This document shows positions 1 to 5,751 of a stretch of DNA of 5,941 nucleotides, one piece after another. The notes beneath the pieces are model-generated. The model worked only from the letters and a program-made list of their open reading frames with translations, was not told where the DNA came from and made no database searches. The stretch covers positions 1-5,941 of the forward strand of contig DMKG01000145.1 of the NCBI GenBank assembly GCA_003454415.1, written 5' to 3'. Positions within the stretch are counted from its first letter, which is position 1. Each line of letters starts with the position of its first letter. Position numbers and translations under genes: made by a program. The DNA is from Alphaproteobacteria bacterium (GTDB taxonomy: Bacteria; Pseudomonadota; Alphaproteobacteria; UBA11222).

Positions 1-252
1 TATCAGGCAGATTAGCGTCGTGAGCGCCGCCAGCCACAGCGATTTGGTGAATATCCCCAGATAAAGCGGCTCCAGGGCGCGGGCGTAATTGGCCAGCGTG
101 CCGTTGACCTCAATCTCCAATATTCCGGATTTTTCGCCAAAGCTGAACGCCCAGACGAGGGAGAGGGGAAACACGAAAAAGACCAGCAGCCACAAGGTTG
201 GCGGCGTAAAACTGGCCCAGAACATCAGGCGCGATTTTCGCCACTCCTCCAT
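1..252 (-). CDS. potB: Polyamine ABC transporter permease, PotB-like (N-terminal part, cut by window edge)
   Basis: Inner-membrane permease subunit of a spermidine/putrescine-type ABC importer. Only the first 84 residues are in the window and the frame is open to base 1. After a short basic-containing N-terminus (MEEWRKSRL) comes a first membrane segment at about residues 17-38, beginning PTLWLLVFFVFPLSLVW. A periplasmic stretch containing NYARALEPLY follows, and a second membrane segment starts near residue 69 (TKSLWLAALTTL). This layout is typical of the first permease (PotB/PotH) of the family. The start is taken at ATG 252; an in-frame GTG at 258 would add two residues, and neither has a strong ribosome binding site. 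It begins 8 bases after the stop of the binding-protein gene, so the two are almost certainly cotranscribed. Family assignment is fairly sure; PotB rather than PotC is an inference from the N-terminal pattern. Confidence 0.82.
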   Translation of the reverse strand, partial: MEEWRKSRLMFWASFTPPTLWLLVFFVFPLSLVWAFSFGEKSGILEIEVNGTLANYARALEPLYLGIFTKSLWLAALTTLICLI

Positions 253-260
253 CGCCACAA

Positions 261-1352
261 TTACGACGCCAGAATGCGGGTGCAGATTTCCTCGCGCTGG
301 CTGATGGCGCCCTCGCCCAGATAATTCATCGTCTCGCCCCGGGCCAGCACCTCGGGAGGCGGAAAAATCGCCGGGTTGGCTCTGTAGGCCGCATCCATTC
401 CCTCGACGGCGGTCTGATTGGGGGTGGCGTATTGCACGGTCCTGGCGATGCCCTTATTCACCTCGGGATCGTGGATGAAATTGATGAAGGCGAGGGCGTT
501 TTCCGGATGCGGGGCGCCCGCCGCTATCGCCACAGTATCTTCCCATTGCAGAAATCCTTCTTTGGGAACCACATAACCTATATCGTCATCCTCGGACATG
601 AGCTGTAGGATATCGCCGTTCCATTCCATGGTCAGATCCACTTCGCCGGACGCCAGCAAATCCTGCCCGTTGTCCTCGGCGAAAGCCCTGATATGCCGTT
701 TTTGCCGGATCAGCAGCGCTTCGGCGGCGGCCAGCTCCTTATCGTCAGTGGAGTTCAGCGAATAGCCCAGATATTTCAGCGCGCCGCCCAGCATCTGATC
801 GCATTCCGACAGAATGGCGATCCGGCCGGAATAGACATCCGAGTCATACAGCCATTTCCAGCTATCCGGCACGGATTTTACTTTCGACTTGCGGTACCCG
901 ATGCCGACCGTTCCCCACATATAGGGCAGGCTGTATTTGCGGCCCGGATCAAAGGATGTGTCCTGCAGAAAGCGCGGCGTGATATGTCTGATATTTGGAA
1001 TTCTATCATGTTCCAGCGGCATCAGCATTTTGGCCTCGATCATCCGCGCCACCCAGTTGCTGCTGGGCACGATCACGTCATAGCCGGGATTGCCGGAACG
1101 CAGTTTTGCAAACAGCTCGTCATTATCGGCGAACAGGTCCATTTTTACGTCTACACCCGTGGCGCTGGTAAAATCCGCCAGGGTCGTCTCTCCGATATAC
1201 GTGTCCCAGTTATAGAAATTGAGCCGTTTTTCTTCCGCCGCGCCGGCGAATTTCGGTAGAGCGGCGAGACTGATCCCCACCGCTGCGCCCTGCAGGAAAC
1301 GGCGGCGCGACAAATGGCCGGAAATCCCGGAAATCCGCTTGTTTTTATGCAT
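261..1352 (-). CDS. potD: Polyamine ABC transporter periplasmic binding protein, PotD/PotF family, Tat-exported
   Basis: Periplasmic solute-binding protein that delivers spermidine/putrescine-type substrates to the permease encoded just downstream. It has 363 residues, near the usual length. The N-terminus carries a twin-arginine signal: SRRRFLQ at residues 15-21, a hydrophobic stretch, and a likely cut after AGA at 36-38, so it is probably exported folded through Tat. Family landmarks are FYNWDTYIG (46-54), YDVIVPS (91-97), the GYS segment (196-198), EWNGD (243-247), LQWED (268-272) and YATPN (308-312). By eye against remembered E. coli PotD, the aromatic cage residues W34, Y37, W229, W255 and D257 match W49, Y52, W244, W270 and D272. 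Positions equivalent to Y85, D168 and E171 appear to be N99, E183 and Q186, so ligand preference may differ. ATG 1352 is preceded by AGAGG about 11 bases upstream. Exact substrate is not decidable here. Confidence 0.9.
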   Translation of the reverse strand: MHKNKRISGISGHLSRRRFLQGAAVGISLAALPKFAGAAEEKRLNFYNWDTYIGETTLADFTSATGVDVKMDLFADNDELFAKLRSGNPGYDVIVPSSNWVARMIEAKMLMPLEHDRIPNIRHITPRFLQDTSFDPGRKYSLPYMWGTVGIGYRKSKVKSVPDSWKWLYDSDVYSGRIAILSECDQMLGGALKYLGYSLNSTDDKELAAAEALLIRQKRHIRAFAEDNGQDLLASGEVDLTMEWNGDILQLMSEDDDIGYVVPKEGFLQWEDTVAIAAGAPHPENALAFINFIHDPEVNKGIARTVQYATPNQTAVEGMDAAYRANPAIFPPPEVLARGETMNYLGEGAISQREEICTRILAS

Positions 1353-1384
1353 GCGATTCGACGCCTCTGTGTTGACGCATGAAA

Positions 1385-1397
1385 ATTAATGTTTAAT
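1385..1397. repeat. Small AT-rich inverted repeat ATTAA-TGT-TTAAT in the divergent promoter region
   Basis: Perfect 5-base arms (1385-1389 and 1393-1397) flank a 3-base centre. It overlaps the putative -10 box of the plus-strand promoter and lies 33 bases upstream of the potD-like start codon. It could be a small regulator site, but a 5-base dyad in AT-rich DNA can easily arise by chance. Confidence 0.3.
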
Positions 1398-1438
1398 GCC
1401 TTTCGCGTCTACGCAATAGGGTATTAAGATTTGTTCCG

Positions 1439-1478
1439 CAGAATCCTGACCGGAAACGCCAGGGAAAGAAGGATTCTG
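1439..1478 (+). promoter_or_regulatory. 9-bp inverted repeat covering the ribosome binding site of the Dug3-like gene
   Basis: CAGAATCCT (1439-1447) and AGGATTCTG (1470-1478) are perfect inverted repeats separated by 22 bases. The right arm contains most of AAGGA (1469-1473), the best ribosome binding site for the gene starting at 1484 (10-base spacing). If the transcript starts upstream of 1439, the stem would hide the ribosome binding site. As DNA, the arm centres lie 31 bases apart, about three helical turns, which also fits a dimeric regulator. The pairing is seen directly; either regulatory role is inference. Confidence 0.45.
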
Positions 1479-1483
1479 GGAAG

Positions 1484-2341
1484 ATGTGCCGGTTTCTGGT
1501 TTACAAGGGGCGCGAAATGTTCATGTCGGACCTGTTGACCCGGTCTTCGCGATCCCTGATCCAGCAAAGCTTCAAGGCCCGTGAACATGCCGAACCGCTG
1601 AATGGCGATGGTTTTGGCGTGGGATGGTATGCCCCGGAGGTGGACCGGATTCCTTGCGTATTCACCAGCGTACAGCCTGCCTGGAGCAACCGCAATCTGC
1701 ACCGGCTGGCGGAAAAAATCCGCTCTTCCTGTTTTTTCGCCCATGTGCGGGCGGCGACGCCAGGGCTTGCGGTCAGCGAGGCGAACTGTCATCCCTTTCA
1801 ATATGACCGTTTCCTGTGGATGCATAACGGCTCCATCAATGGTTTCGAAAAGATCAAGCGCCGGTTGCGGGCGTCGCTCAGCGATCACGTGTACGGAATT
1901 ATCGATGGCACCACCGATTCCGAACATGCTTTTGCGGTTTTTCTGAACCGGCTTCTGCCGCGGCTCAAGGACTACACTCTGGACGATCTGATCGAGGCCA
2001 TGAATTTCACAGTCCTCCAGATCGAGAGCTGGCTGCAGGAAACCGGCGTCGATGTTCCCTCACGCTGTAACTTTGCCCTGACAGATGGGCAGAGCGTGCT
2101 CGCCACTAAATATGTGGCGGTGCGGGATTCCGATCCCCTGACTCTGTATGTAAGCTCCGGCGAGCGGTTCGAACTAGCCGGCGGGGAATACCGTATGCGT
2201 CCTACCAAACGCCGCGCCCATGCGGTGATCATCGCCTCGGAGCCGTTGACCGATAATCGTGACGACTGGACGCCTGCGCCAAAAAACAATCTGGTGGTGG
2301 TGACGCCGGAACTGCAAATCCGGTATTTGCCGGTGGCGTGA
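1484..2341 (+). CDS. Class II glutamine amidotransferase, Dug3-like (EgtC/YafJ superfamily)
   Basis: Ntn-type glutamine amidotransferase of 285 residues, probably cytosolic since no signal or membrane segment is seen. The start is fixed by chemistry: MCRFLVYKG places Cys2 at the N-terminus after Met removal, where it is the nucleophile. Other expected active-site elements are present: NGDGFGVGWY (40-49), HVRAAT with R89, MHNGSI with N115 and G116, and TTDSE with D145. The order and wording of motifs (NGDGFGV, PAWSNRNL, FAHVRA, NCHPF, MHNGSI, TDSE, ASEPLT, DWT) match yeast Dug3 as I remember it. Dug3 works with Dug2 to cleave the gamma-glutamyl bond of glutathione. EgtC, a relative, cleaves a gamma-glutamyl intermediate in ergothioneine synthesis. 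No Dug2-like peptidase or egt gene is in the window, so the substrate is unknown. Its divergent neighbour is a polyamine transporter. Family certain; glutathione role is inference. Confidence 0.88.
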   Translation: MCRFLVYKGREMFMSDLLTRSSRSLIQQSFKAREHAEPLNGDGFGVGWYAPEVDRIPCVFTSVQPAWSNRNLHRLAEKIRSSCFFAHVRAATPGLAVSEANCHPFQYDRFLWMHNGSINGFEKIKRRLRASLSDHVYGIIDGTTDSEHAFAVFLNRLLPRLKDYTLDDLIEAMNFTVLQIESWLQETGVDVPSRCNFALTDGQSVLATKYVAVRDSDPLTLYVSSGERFELAGGEYRMRPTKRRAHAVIIASEPLTDNRDDWTPAPKNNLVVVTPELQIRYLPVA

Positions 2342-2366
2342 GCCGCGCAGGTTTGCTATGCTTCCA

Positions 2367-2386
2367 TTTCTGAAATTGAGCAGAAA
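2367..2386 (+). repeat. Short inverted repeat just upstream of thiSG
   Basis: TTTCTG (2367-2372) and CAGAAA (2381-2386) are perfect 6-base arms around an 8-base loop, inside the 53-base spacer between the Dug3-like gene and thiSG. The weak ribosome binding site AGGA (2388-2391) follows immediately. The stem has two G-C pairs and no T-tract on either side, so it is a poor intrinsic terminator; it may slightly affect thiSG translation or mean nothing. No TPP riboswitch fits in this gap. Confidence 0.3.
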
Positions 2387-2394
2387 CAGGACTG

Positions 2395-3372
2395 ATGCAG
2401 ATTACCATTAATGGCGAATCCCGGGGCTTTACCGGACCGATGAGCGTTGACGCGCTGTTGCGCACGCTGTCGCTCGATCCGCGCAAGATTGCCGTGGAGC
2501 GTAACCGCGAAATCGTGCCCCGCTCGATTTACGGCTCTGTTCTGGTCAGCGATGGCGACAAACTGGAGATCGTCCATTTCATCGGCGGCGGCAATGCCGT
2601 GGAAGACAAGCCCCTGATCGTGGCGGGGCGGAAGTTCAGCTCGCGCCTGATCATTGGCACGGGCAAATACAAGGACTATGCGCAGAATGCCGCCGCCGCC
2701 GAAGCCGCGGGGGTGGAGATGGTCACGGTCGCCGTGCGCCGGGTGAATCTGAGTGATCCGGGCCAGCCGATGCTGGTGGATTACGTCAGTCCAAAGAAAT
2801 ACACCTATCTGCCGAACACGGCCGGCTGTTTCACGGCCGATGACGCATTGCGCACCCTTCGGCTGGCGCGCGAAGCGGGCGGTTGGGATCTGGTGAAGCT
2901 GGAGGTTCTGGGGGATCAGAAAACCCTGTACCCGGAGATGGAGGAAACCCTGAAGGCGGCGGCGGTGCTGATCAGGGAAGGTTTTCAGGTGATGGTCTAT
3001 TGTTCGGACGATCCCATCGCTGCAAAAAAGCTGGAGGATATTGGCTGCGCTGCGATCATGCCGCTGGCCGCGCCGATCGGCTCCGGCCTGGGAATTCAGA
3101 ACCGGGTGAATATCCGGCTTATCGTGGAGCAGTCAAAGGTGCCGGTAATTGTCGATGCGGGGGTTGGCACGGCGTCCGACGCCGCCATCGCCATGGAGCT
3201 GGGATGCGATGGGGTGCTGATGAACACCGCCATCGCCGAGGCCAGGGACCCCATTCGTATGGCCGTCGCTATGAAACATGCAGTGATCGCGGGGCGCGAG
3301 GCCTATCTTGCGGGCCGCATGCCCAGAAAGCTGTATGCTGATCCCTCTTCGCCGCTTGCGGGTCTGATCTGA
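2395..3372 (+). CDS. thiSG: Bifunctional sulfur carrier ThiS / thiazole synthase ThiG fusion
   Basis: Cytosolic 325-residue protein for the thiazole half of thiamine. Residues 1-66 are a ThiS beta-grasp sulfur carrier (MQITINGE at the start, EIVHFIGGG at 58-66). Residues from about 72 are a full-length ThiG TIM barrel, which joins deoxyxylulose 5-phosphate, dehydroglycine and ThiS-thiocarboxylate sulfur into thiazole phosphate. In ThiG, K168 in VKLEV is the Schiff-base lysine, with E170 and D254 (VDAGVG) matching B. subtilis K96, E98 and D182 at equal spacing. Phosphate-site motifs PIGSG, GVGTAS and MNTAIAEA are intact. The join is in frame with a linker of only about five residues (67-71) and no stop. 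The ThiS diglycine, normally a free C-terminus activated by ThiF, is therefore internal. A GTG at 2599 could restart ThiG but has no clear ribosome binding site. Such fusions are recorded in alphaproteobacteria. No other thi gene is adjacent; it may be read with the gene 53 bases upstream. Confidence 0.95.
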   Translation: MQITINGESRGFTGPMSVDALLRTLSLDPRKIAVERNREIVPRSIYGSVLVSDGDKLEIVHFIGGGNAVEDKPLIVAGRKFSSRLIIGTGKYKDYAQNAAAAEAAGVEMVTVAVRRVNLSDPGQPMLVDYVSPKKYTYLPNTAGCFTADDALRTLRLAREAGGWDLVKLEVLGDQKTLYPEMEETLKAAAVLIREGFQVMVYCSDDPIAAKKLEDIGCAAIMPLAAPIGSGLGIQNRVNIRLIVEQSKVPVIVDAGVGTASDAAIAMELGCDGVLMNTAIAEARDPIRMAVAMKHAVIAGREAYLAGRMPRKLYADPSSPLAGLI

Positions 3373-3442
3373 GCTTCTGACGCCCGGCTACCGAGGTCTG
3401 ACAATCGATGGATACGTATCAGGCCTTATCCCGTCTTGCAGC
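3373..3442. other. Convergent spacer between thiSG and the molybdopterin-binding/MocA gene
   Basis: Seventy bases separate two genes that converge, so transcripts from both sides should end here. I see no GC-rich stem with a following T-run on either strand. The only clear symmetry is a perfect 10-base palindrome GATACGTATC (3411-3420), which lacks a loop and does not look like a terminator. Termination may be Rho-dependent or overlap the neighbouring gene. Confidence 0.5.
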
Positions 3443-5068
3443 TCAATTTGCGGCGCCCCGGGGTTTGAGATAAGCGGCCATCGCCTGCGGCGTATCCAGG
3501 TCGAGTAGAACTCCCGCATCCTCCATCGCCACCTCGCAGACCTGATCGGCGTATTCACCGGTAAGATGTTTGGCCCCGCTATCTCCGGACAGCGCCATCA
3601 TTTCGGGAAAGAACTGCGCGCTGAACAGCACAGGGTTGCCGCGCTTTCCCTTATGGGTTGGCACGCAGATGGCGCGGCCTTCAGTGGGGTCAAAGGCGGC
3701 CGTGAGCTTCTTCAGATGGTCCGCCCGCACATCCGGCATGTCGCCCAGACAGATCAGCGCGCCGTCCACATCCGGCGGCAGCGCCTTCAGACCCGTGCGC
3801 AGGGAAGCGCTCAGACCGGATGCATAATCGGGATTATGGGCGAAGATCACCCCTGCGCCCTCCAGCGCCTCCCGCACCGCCTCTTCTTCATGGCCGGTCA
3901 CGACGATACAGGGCGCAACGCGCGCCCCGGTGATGTGCGCCACCACATGGGTGATGAGGCTTTCCCCCCCTATTTTTTCGAGCAGTTTATTGCGCGCCCC
4001 CATGCGTTCCGAACGTCCCGCCGCAAGAACCACGGCGGCAATGCGCGGGGCTTTTCGGGTTGCGGGCGCGCGGGCGGCGCGCGGTTGCGGGCGGCTGGGA
4101 ATTTCCTTCAGCAAGCCACCCGCACCCATGCGCATGAGATCTTCCGCCACTACCGGCACATCAGCCATCAGCCTTTGCAGCACCCAGTCAAATCCGTTGA
4201 GTTTGGGAGAGCGGGCGCAACTGGGAACGCCGATCACCGGCGTTTCGCCCACACGGCCCAGCAGCAGCAGATTGCCCGGATCGACCGGCATGCCCAGATG
4301 CAGCACTTCGCCGCCGGCGCCACGGATGCCCTGGGGAATCACGTCCCGCCGGTCCACGATGGCGGATGCGCCGAAGATGAATATGGGCGCGCAGTGCGCC
4401 GCCATCAGTTGACGGATCATTCGGGCGATTTCGCCGGCGTCATGTGCGCAGGTCAGCGCCGTCACGGGGCAATCGCCCATGGGGGCAAGTCGTCCCGTAA
4501 GAGCCTGAATGTTCTTGTCCGCAAGGTTCTTCCCGCTGCCCGCAAGAAGCGTCGAAACCAGACCCACTCGGCGGGGGCGCCAGGGAGCGATCTGAACCAG
4601 CGGCGTGTGCAGAACCGCCAGCGCCTCTTCTACTTTTGCGCGCGGCGCGGAAAAGGGAATGATCTTGATGGTCGCCGCCATCTGTCCTTTCTCAAGCGGT
4701 TCATAGGGGGCGACGGTGGCGATGGTCAGGCTTTCGTCAATCAGATTGATCCGGTCCACGCGGGCGCGGTCGATCATGGCGATTCCGTCCGCGCCGGCAA
4801 ACAGATTGGCGCGCCCGGTAAAAGCCGCCCCCCGTTCGATATGATTTCCCGCGCAGGCATTCGCCAGCATTCCGGCCGCCAGATCTTCCGCGACATCTTC
4901 CGGTTCGAGCTTTGCCGCAAAGATTTTTTCCACGCCTGCTTTCTGCAAAGCGGCGATGTCCCTTGCAGAGAGAACGCGCCCCTTTTTGTACAGTAATCCC
5001 GGCGCACGCACGGAATGCGCAAGAATGGCCCCTTCCGCCTCTTTCAGCGTTAATTCGCCAAAAATCAT
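3443..5068 (-). CDS. Molybdopterin-binding domain fused to MocA-like nucleotidyltransferase
   Basis: Two-domain 541-residue protein of molybdenum cofactor maturation, probably cytosolic. Residues 1 to about 320 form a MoeA-like molybdopterin-binding region: an N-terminal part (MIFGELTLKEAEGAIL) and a core with VGLVSTLLAGSGKN (168-181), FGASAIVDRRD (232-242), GMPVDPGNL (259-267) and IGVPSCARSPKLNGFDW (279-295). A Pro/Ala/Arg-rich linker (322-342) follows. Residues 343-541 resemble MocA, the CTP:molybdopterin cytidylyltransferase: LAAGRSERMGARNKLLE (348-364), NPDYASGLSASLRTG (412-426), CLGDMPDV (440-447), GKRGNPVLF (474-482) and GDSGAKHL (495-502). LAAG with NKLL, rather than LAGG with DK, favours MocA over MobA and thus the cytosine dinucleotide cofactor used by xanthine dehydrogenase/CO dehydrogenase relatives. 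The start ATG overlaps the stop of the upstream XdhC gene in ATGA. Fold assignments are strong; the exact reaction, and whether the front domain is catalytic or only binds the pterin, are inferred. Confidence 0.9.
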   Translation of the reverse strand: MIFGELTLKEAEGAILAHSVRAPGLLYKKGRVLSARDIAALQKAGVEKIFAAKLEPEDVAEDLAAGMLANACAGNHIERGAAFTGRANLFAGADGIAMIDRARVDRINLIDESLTIATVAPYEPLEKGQMAATIKIIPFSAPRAKVEEALAVLHTPLVQIAPWRPRRVGLVSTLLAGSGKNLADKNIQALTGRLAPMGDCPVTALTCAHDAGEIARMIRQLMAAHCAPIFIFGASAIVDRRDVIPQGIRGAGGEVLHLGMPVDPGNLLLLGRVGETPVIGVPSCARSPKLNGFDWVLQRLMADVPVVAEDLMRMGAGGLLKEIPSRPQPRAARAPATRKAPRIAAVVLAAGRSERMGARNKLLEKIGGESLITHVVAHITGARVAPCIVVTGHEEEAVREALEGAGVIFAHNPDYASGLSASLRTGLKALPPDVDGALICLGDMPDVRADHLKKLTAAFDPTEGRAICVPTHKGKRGNPVLFSAQFFPEMMALSGDSGAKHLTGEYADQVCEVAMEDAGVLLDLDTPQAMAAYLKPRGAAN

Positions 5069-5751
5069 CGCACTTCGCCGCCGCGTAATTTGCCGATCAC
5101 CTGCGCCAGGATGGAAATGGCGATTTCCGCCGGGCTTTTGGCGCCAATGGCAAGGCCCGCCGGGCCATGCAGGCGCGCCAGCGCGGCCTCGTCAAATCCT
5201 GCCATTTTCAGGCGTTGCAGCCTTGCCGCATGGGTTTTTCGGCTGCCGAGACAGCCGATATAGAAACAGTCGCTCTGAAGCGCCGATTCCAGCGCCGCGT
5301 CATCCAGTTTCGGATCATGGGTCAGGGTGATGATCGCCGTGCGGGAATCGGGGGCAAGACCGGCAATGCCCGCATCGGGCCATTCGCTGAGAAGCGCGAC
5401 GCCGGGAAAACGCTCGGATGTGGCGAACGCCCGGCGCGGATCGATGATGGTGATGTCGAAACCGGCCAGCGCCGCCATAGCCGCAAGGGGCTGGGCGATA
5501 TGCACGGCCCCGGTAATGAGCATGCGCAGAGGAGGATTGTAGACATTGATGAAGAAAGCCCCTTCCGGGGTCTCGATCAGGCGCGCCTTGTCCTCCCGCA
5601 GGGCTGAAAAGGACTGCCGCGCGAGGTCATCCTCCGCCGGGGCGTCAGGGTAGACCAGACGCCCCTCGCCGCTTTGCAGATTCGTCACCAGCGCCACCGG
5701 CCGCTTGGCGTCGCGGTCCCGCAACAATTGATCGAGGACAGATTTCCGCAT
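5065..5751 (-). CDS. XdhC family protein, Rossmann-domain part
   Basis: A 228-residue accessory protein for molybdenum hydroxylases. In the family, Rhodobacter XdhC binds the molybdenum cofactor, helps its sulfuration and hands it to xanthine dehydrogenase. Here a short N-terminal part (KRPVALVTNLQSGEGRLV, 17-34) precedes an XdhC C-terminal Rossmann domain: MLITGAVHIAQPLA (77-90), the strand end IIDPRRAFA (102-110), TLTHDPKLDD (142-151), YIGCLGSRKTH (164-174) and HGPAGLAIGAKSPAEIA (195-211). The SVSGGC-type N-terminal domain is absent and is instead encoded by the gene just upstream. The frame stays open to 5904, but that extension is a shadow of the upstream gene. ATG 5751 overlaps its TGA by one base (TGATG) and gives the typical N-terminus MRKSVLDQLL. 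The stop overlaps the next start in ATGA. This suggests tight coupling; CoxF-like is an alternative label. Confidence 0.9.
   Translation of the reverse strand: MRKSVLDQLLRDRDAKRPVALVTNLQSGEGRLVYPDAPAEDDLARQSFSALREDKARLIETPEGAFFINVYNPPLRMLITGAVHIAQPLAAMAALAGFDITIIDPRRAFATSERFPGVALLSEWPDAGIAGLAPDSRTAIITLTHDPKLDDAALESALQSDCFYIGCLGSRKTHAARLQRLKMAGFDEAALARLHGPAGLAIGAKSPAEIAISILAQVIGKLRGGEVR

Larger units (their letters stand above)
1353..1483. promoter_or_regulatory. Divergent intergenic region between potD-like and Dug3-like genes
   Basis: This 131-base spacer lies between two genes read away from each other, so it must supply promoters for both unless either is read from elsewhere. It is clearly richer in A and T than its surroundings around 1381-1432. 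On the plus strand TTGACG (1372-1377) and TTTAAT (1392-1397) resemble -35 and -10 boxes, but the 14-base gap is short for a sigma-70 promoter. TATTAA/TAAGAT at 1422-1430 is another -10 candidate, with no good -35. On the minus strand AT-rich matches are also weak. The promoter role follows from gene arrangement; exact boxes are low confidence. Confidence 0.5.

Noticed and set aside
693..1259. 188-codon plus-strand frame opposite the potD-like gene
   Set aside because: Antisense shadow of a well-supported gene; no domain and no plausible ribosome binding site or context.
1345..1380. 11-codon upstream reading frame (MRQHRGVESHA) whose stop overlaps the start of the potD-like gene
   Set aside because: No ribosome binding site is seen before its ATG and a frame this short is expected by chance, so a leader peptide is not supported.
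1424..1927. 167-codon minus-strand frame opposite the Dug3-like gene
   Set aside because: Covers the dyad and start region of a confident gene on the other strand; no recognisable protein features.
2354..2362. Possible extended -10 promoter (TG-C-TATGCT) before thiSG
   Set aside because: Only a partial match to the consensus, and no -35 box lies at a normal distance.
3361..3401. GGTCTGATCTGAG and repeated GGTCTGA reminiscent of a THI-box core
   Set aside because: The first copy is the end of thiSG coding sequence, and the rest of the riboswitch stems is missing; it also lies downstream of the thiamine gene.
3411..3420. 10-base palindrome GATACGTATC as a terminator or attachment site
   Set aside because: No loop, no T-run, no flanking repeats or mobile genes; a 10-base palindrome alone is weak evidence.
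3566..4996. Long open frame of 476 codons on the plus strand opposite the molybdopterin-binding/MocA gene
   Set aside because: It is exactly antisense to a gene with clear family motifs. Its translation is rich in His, Arg, Gln and Gly without recognisable domains, typical of a shadow frame in GC-rich DNA.
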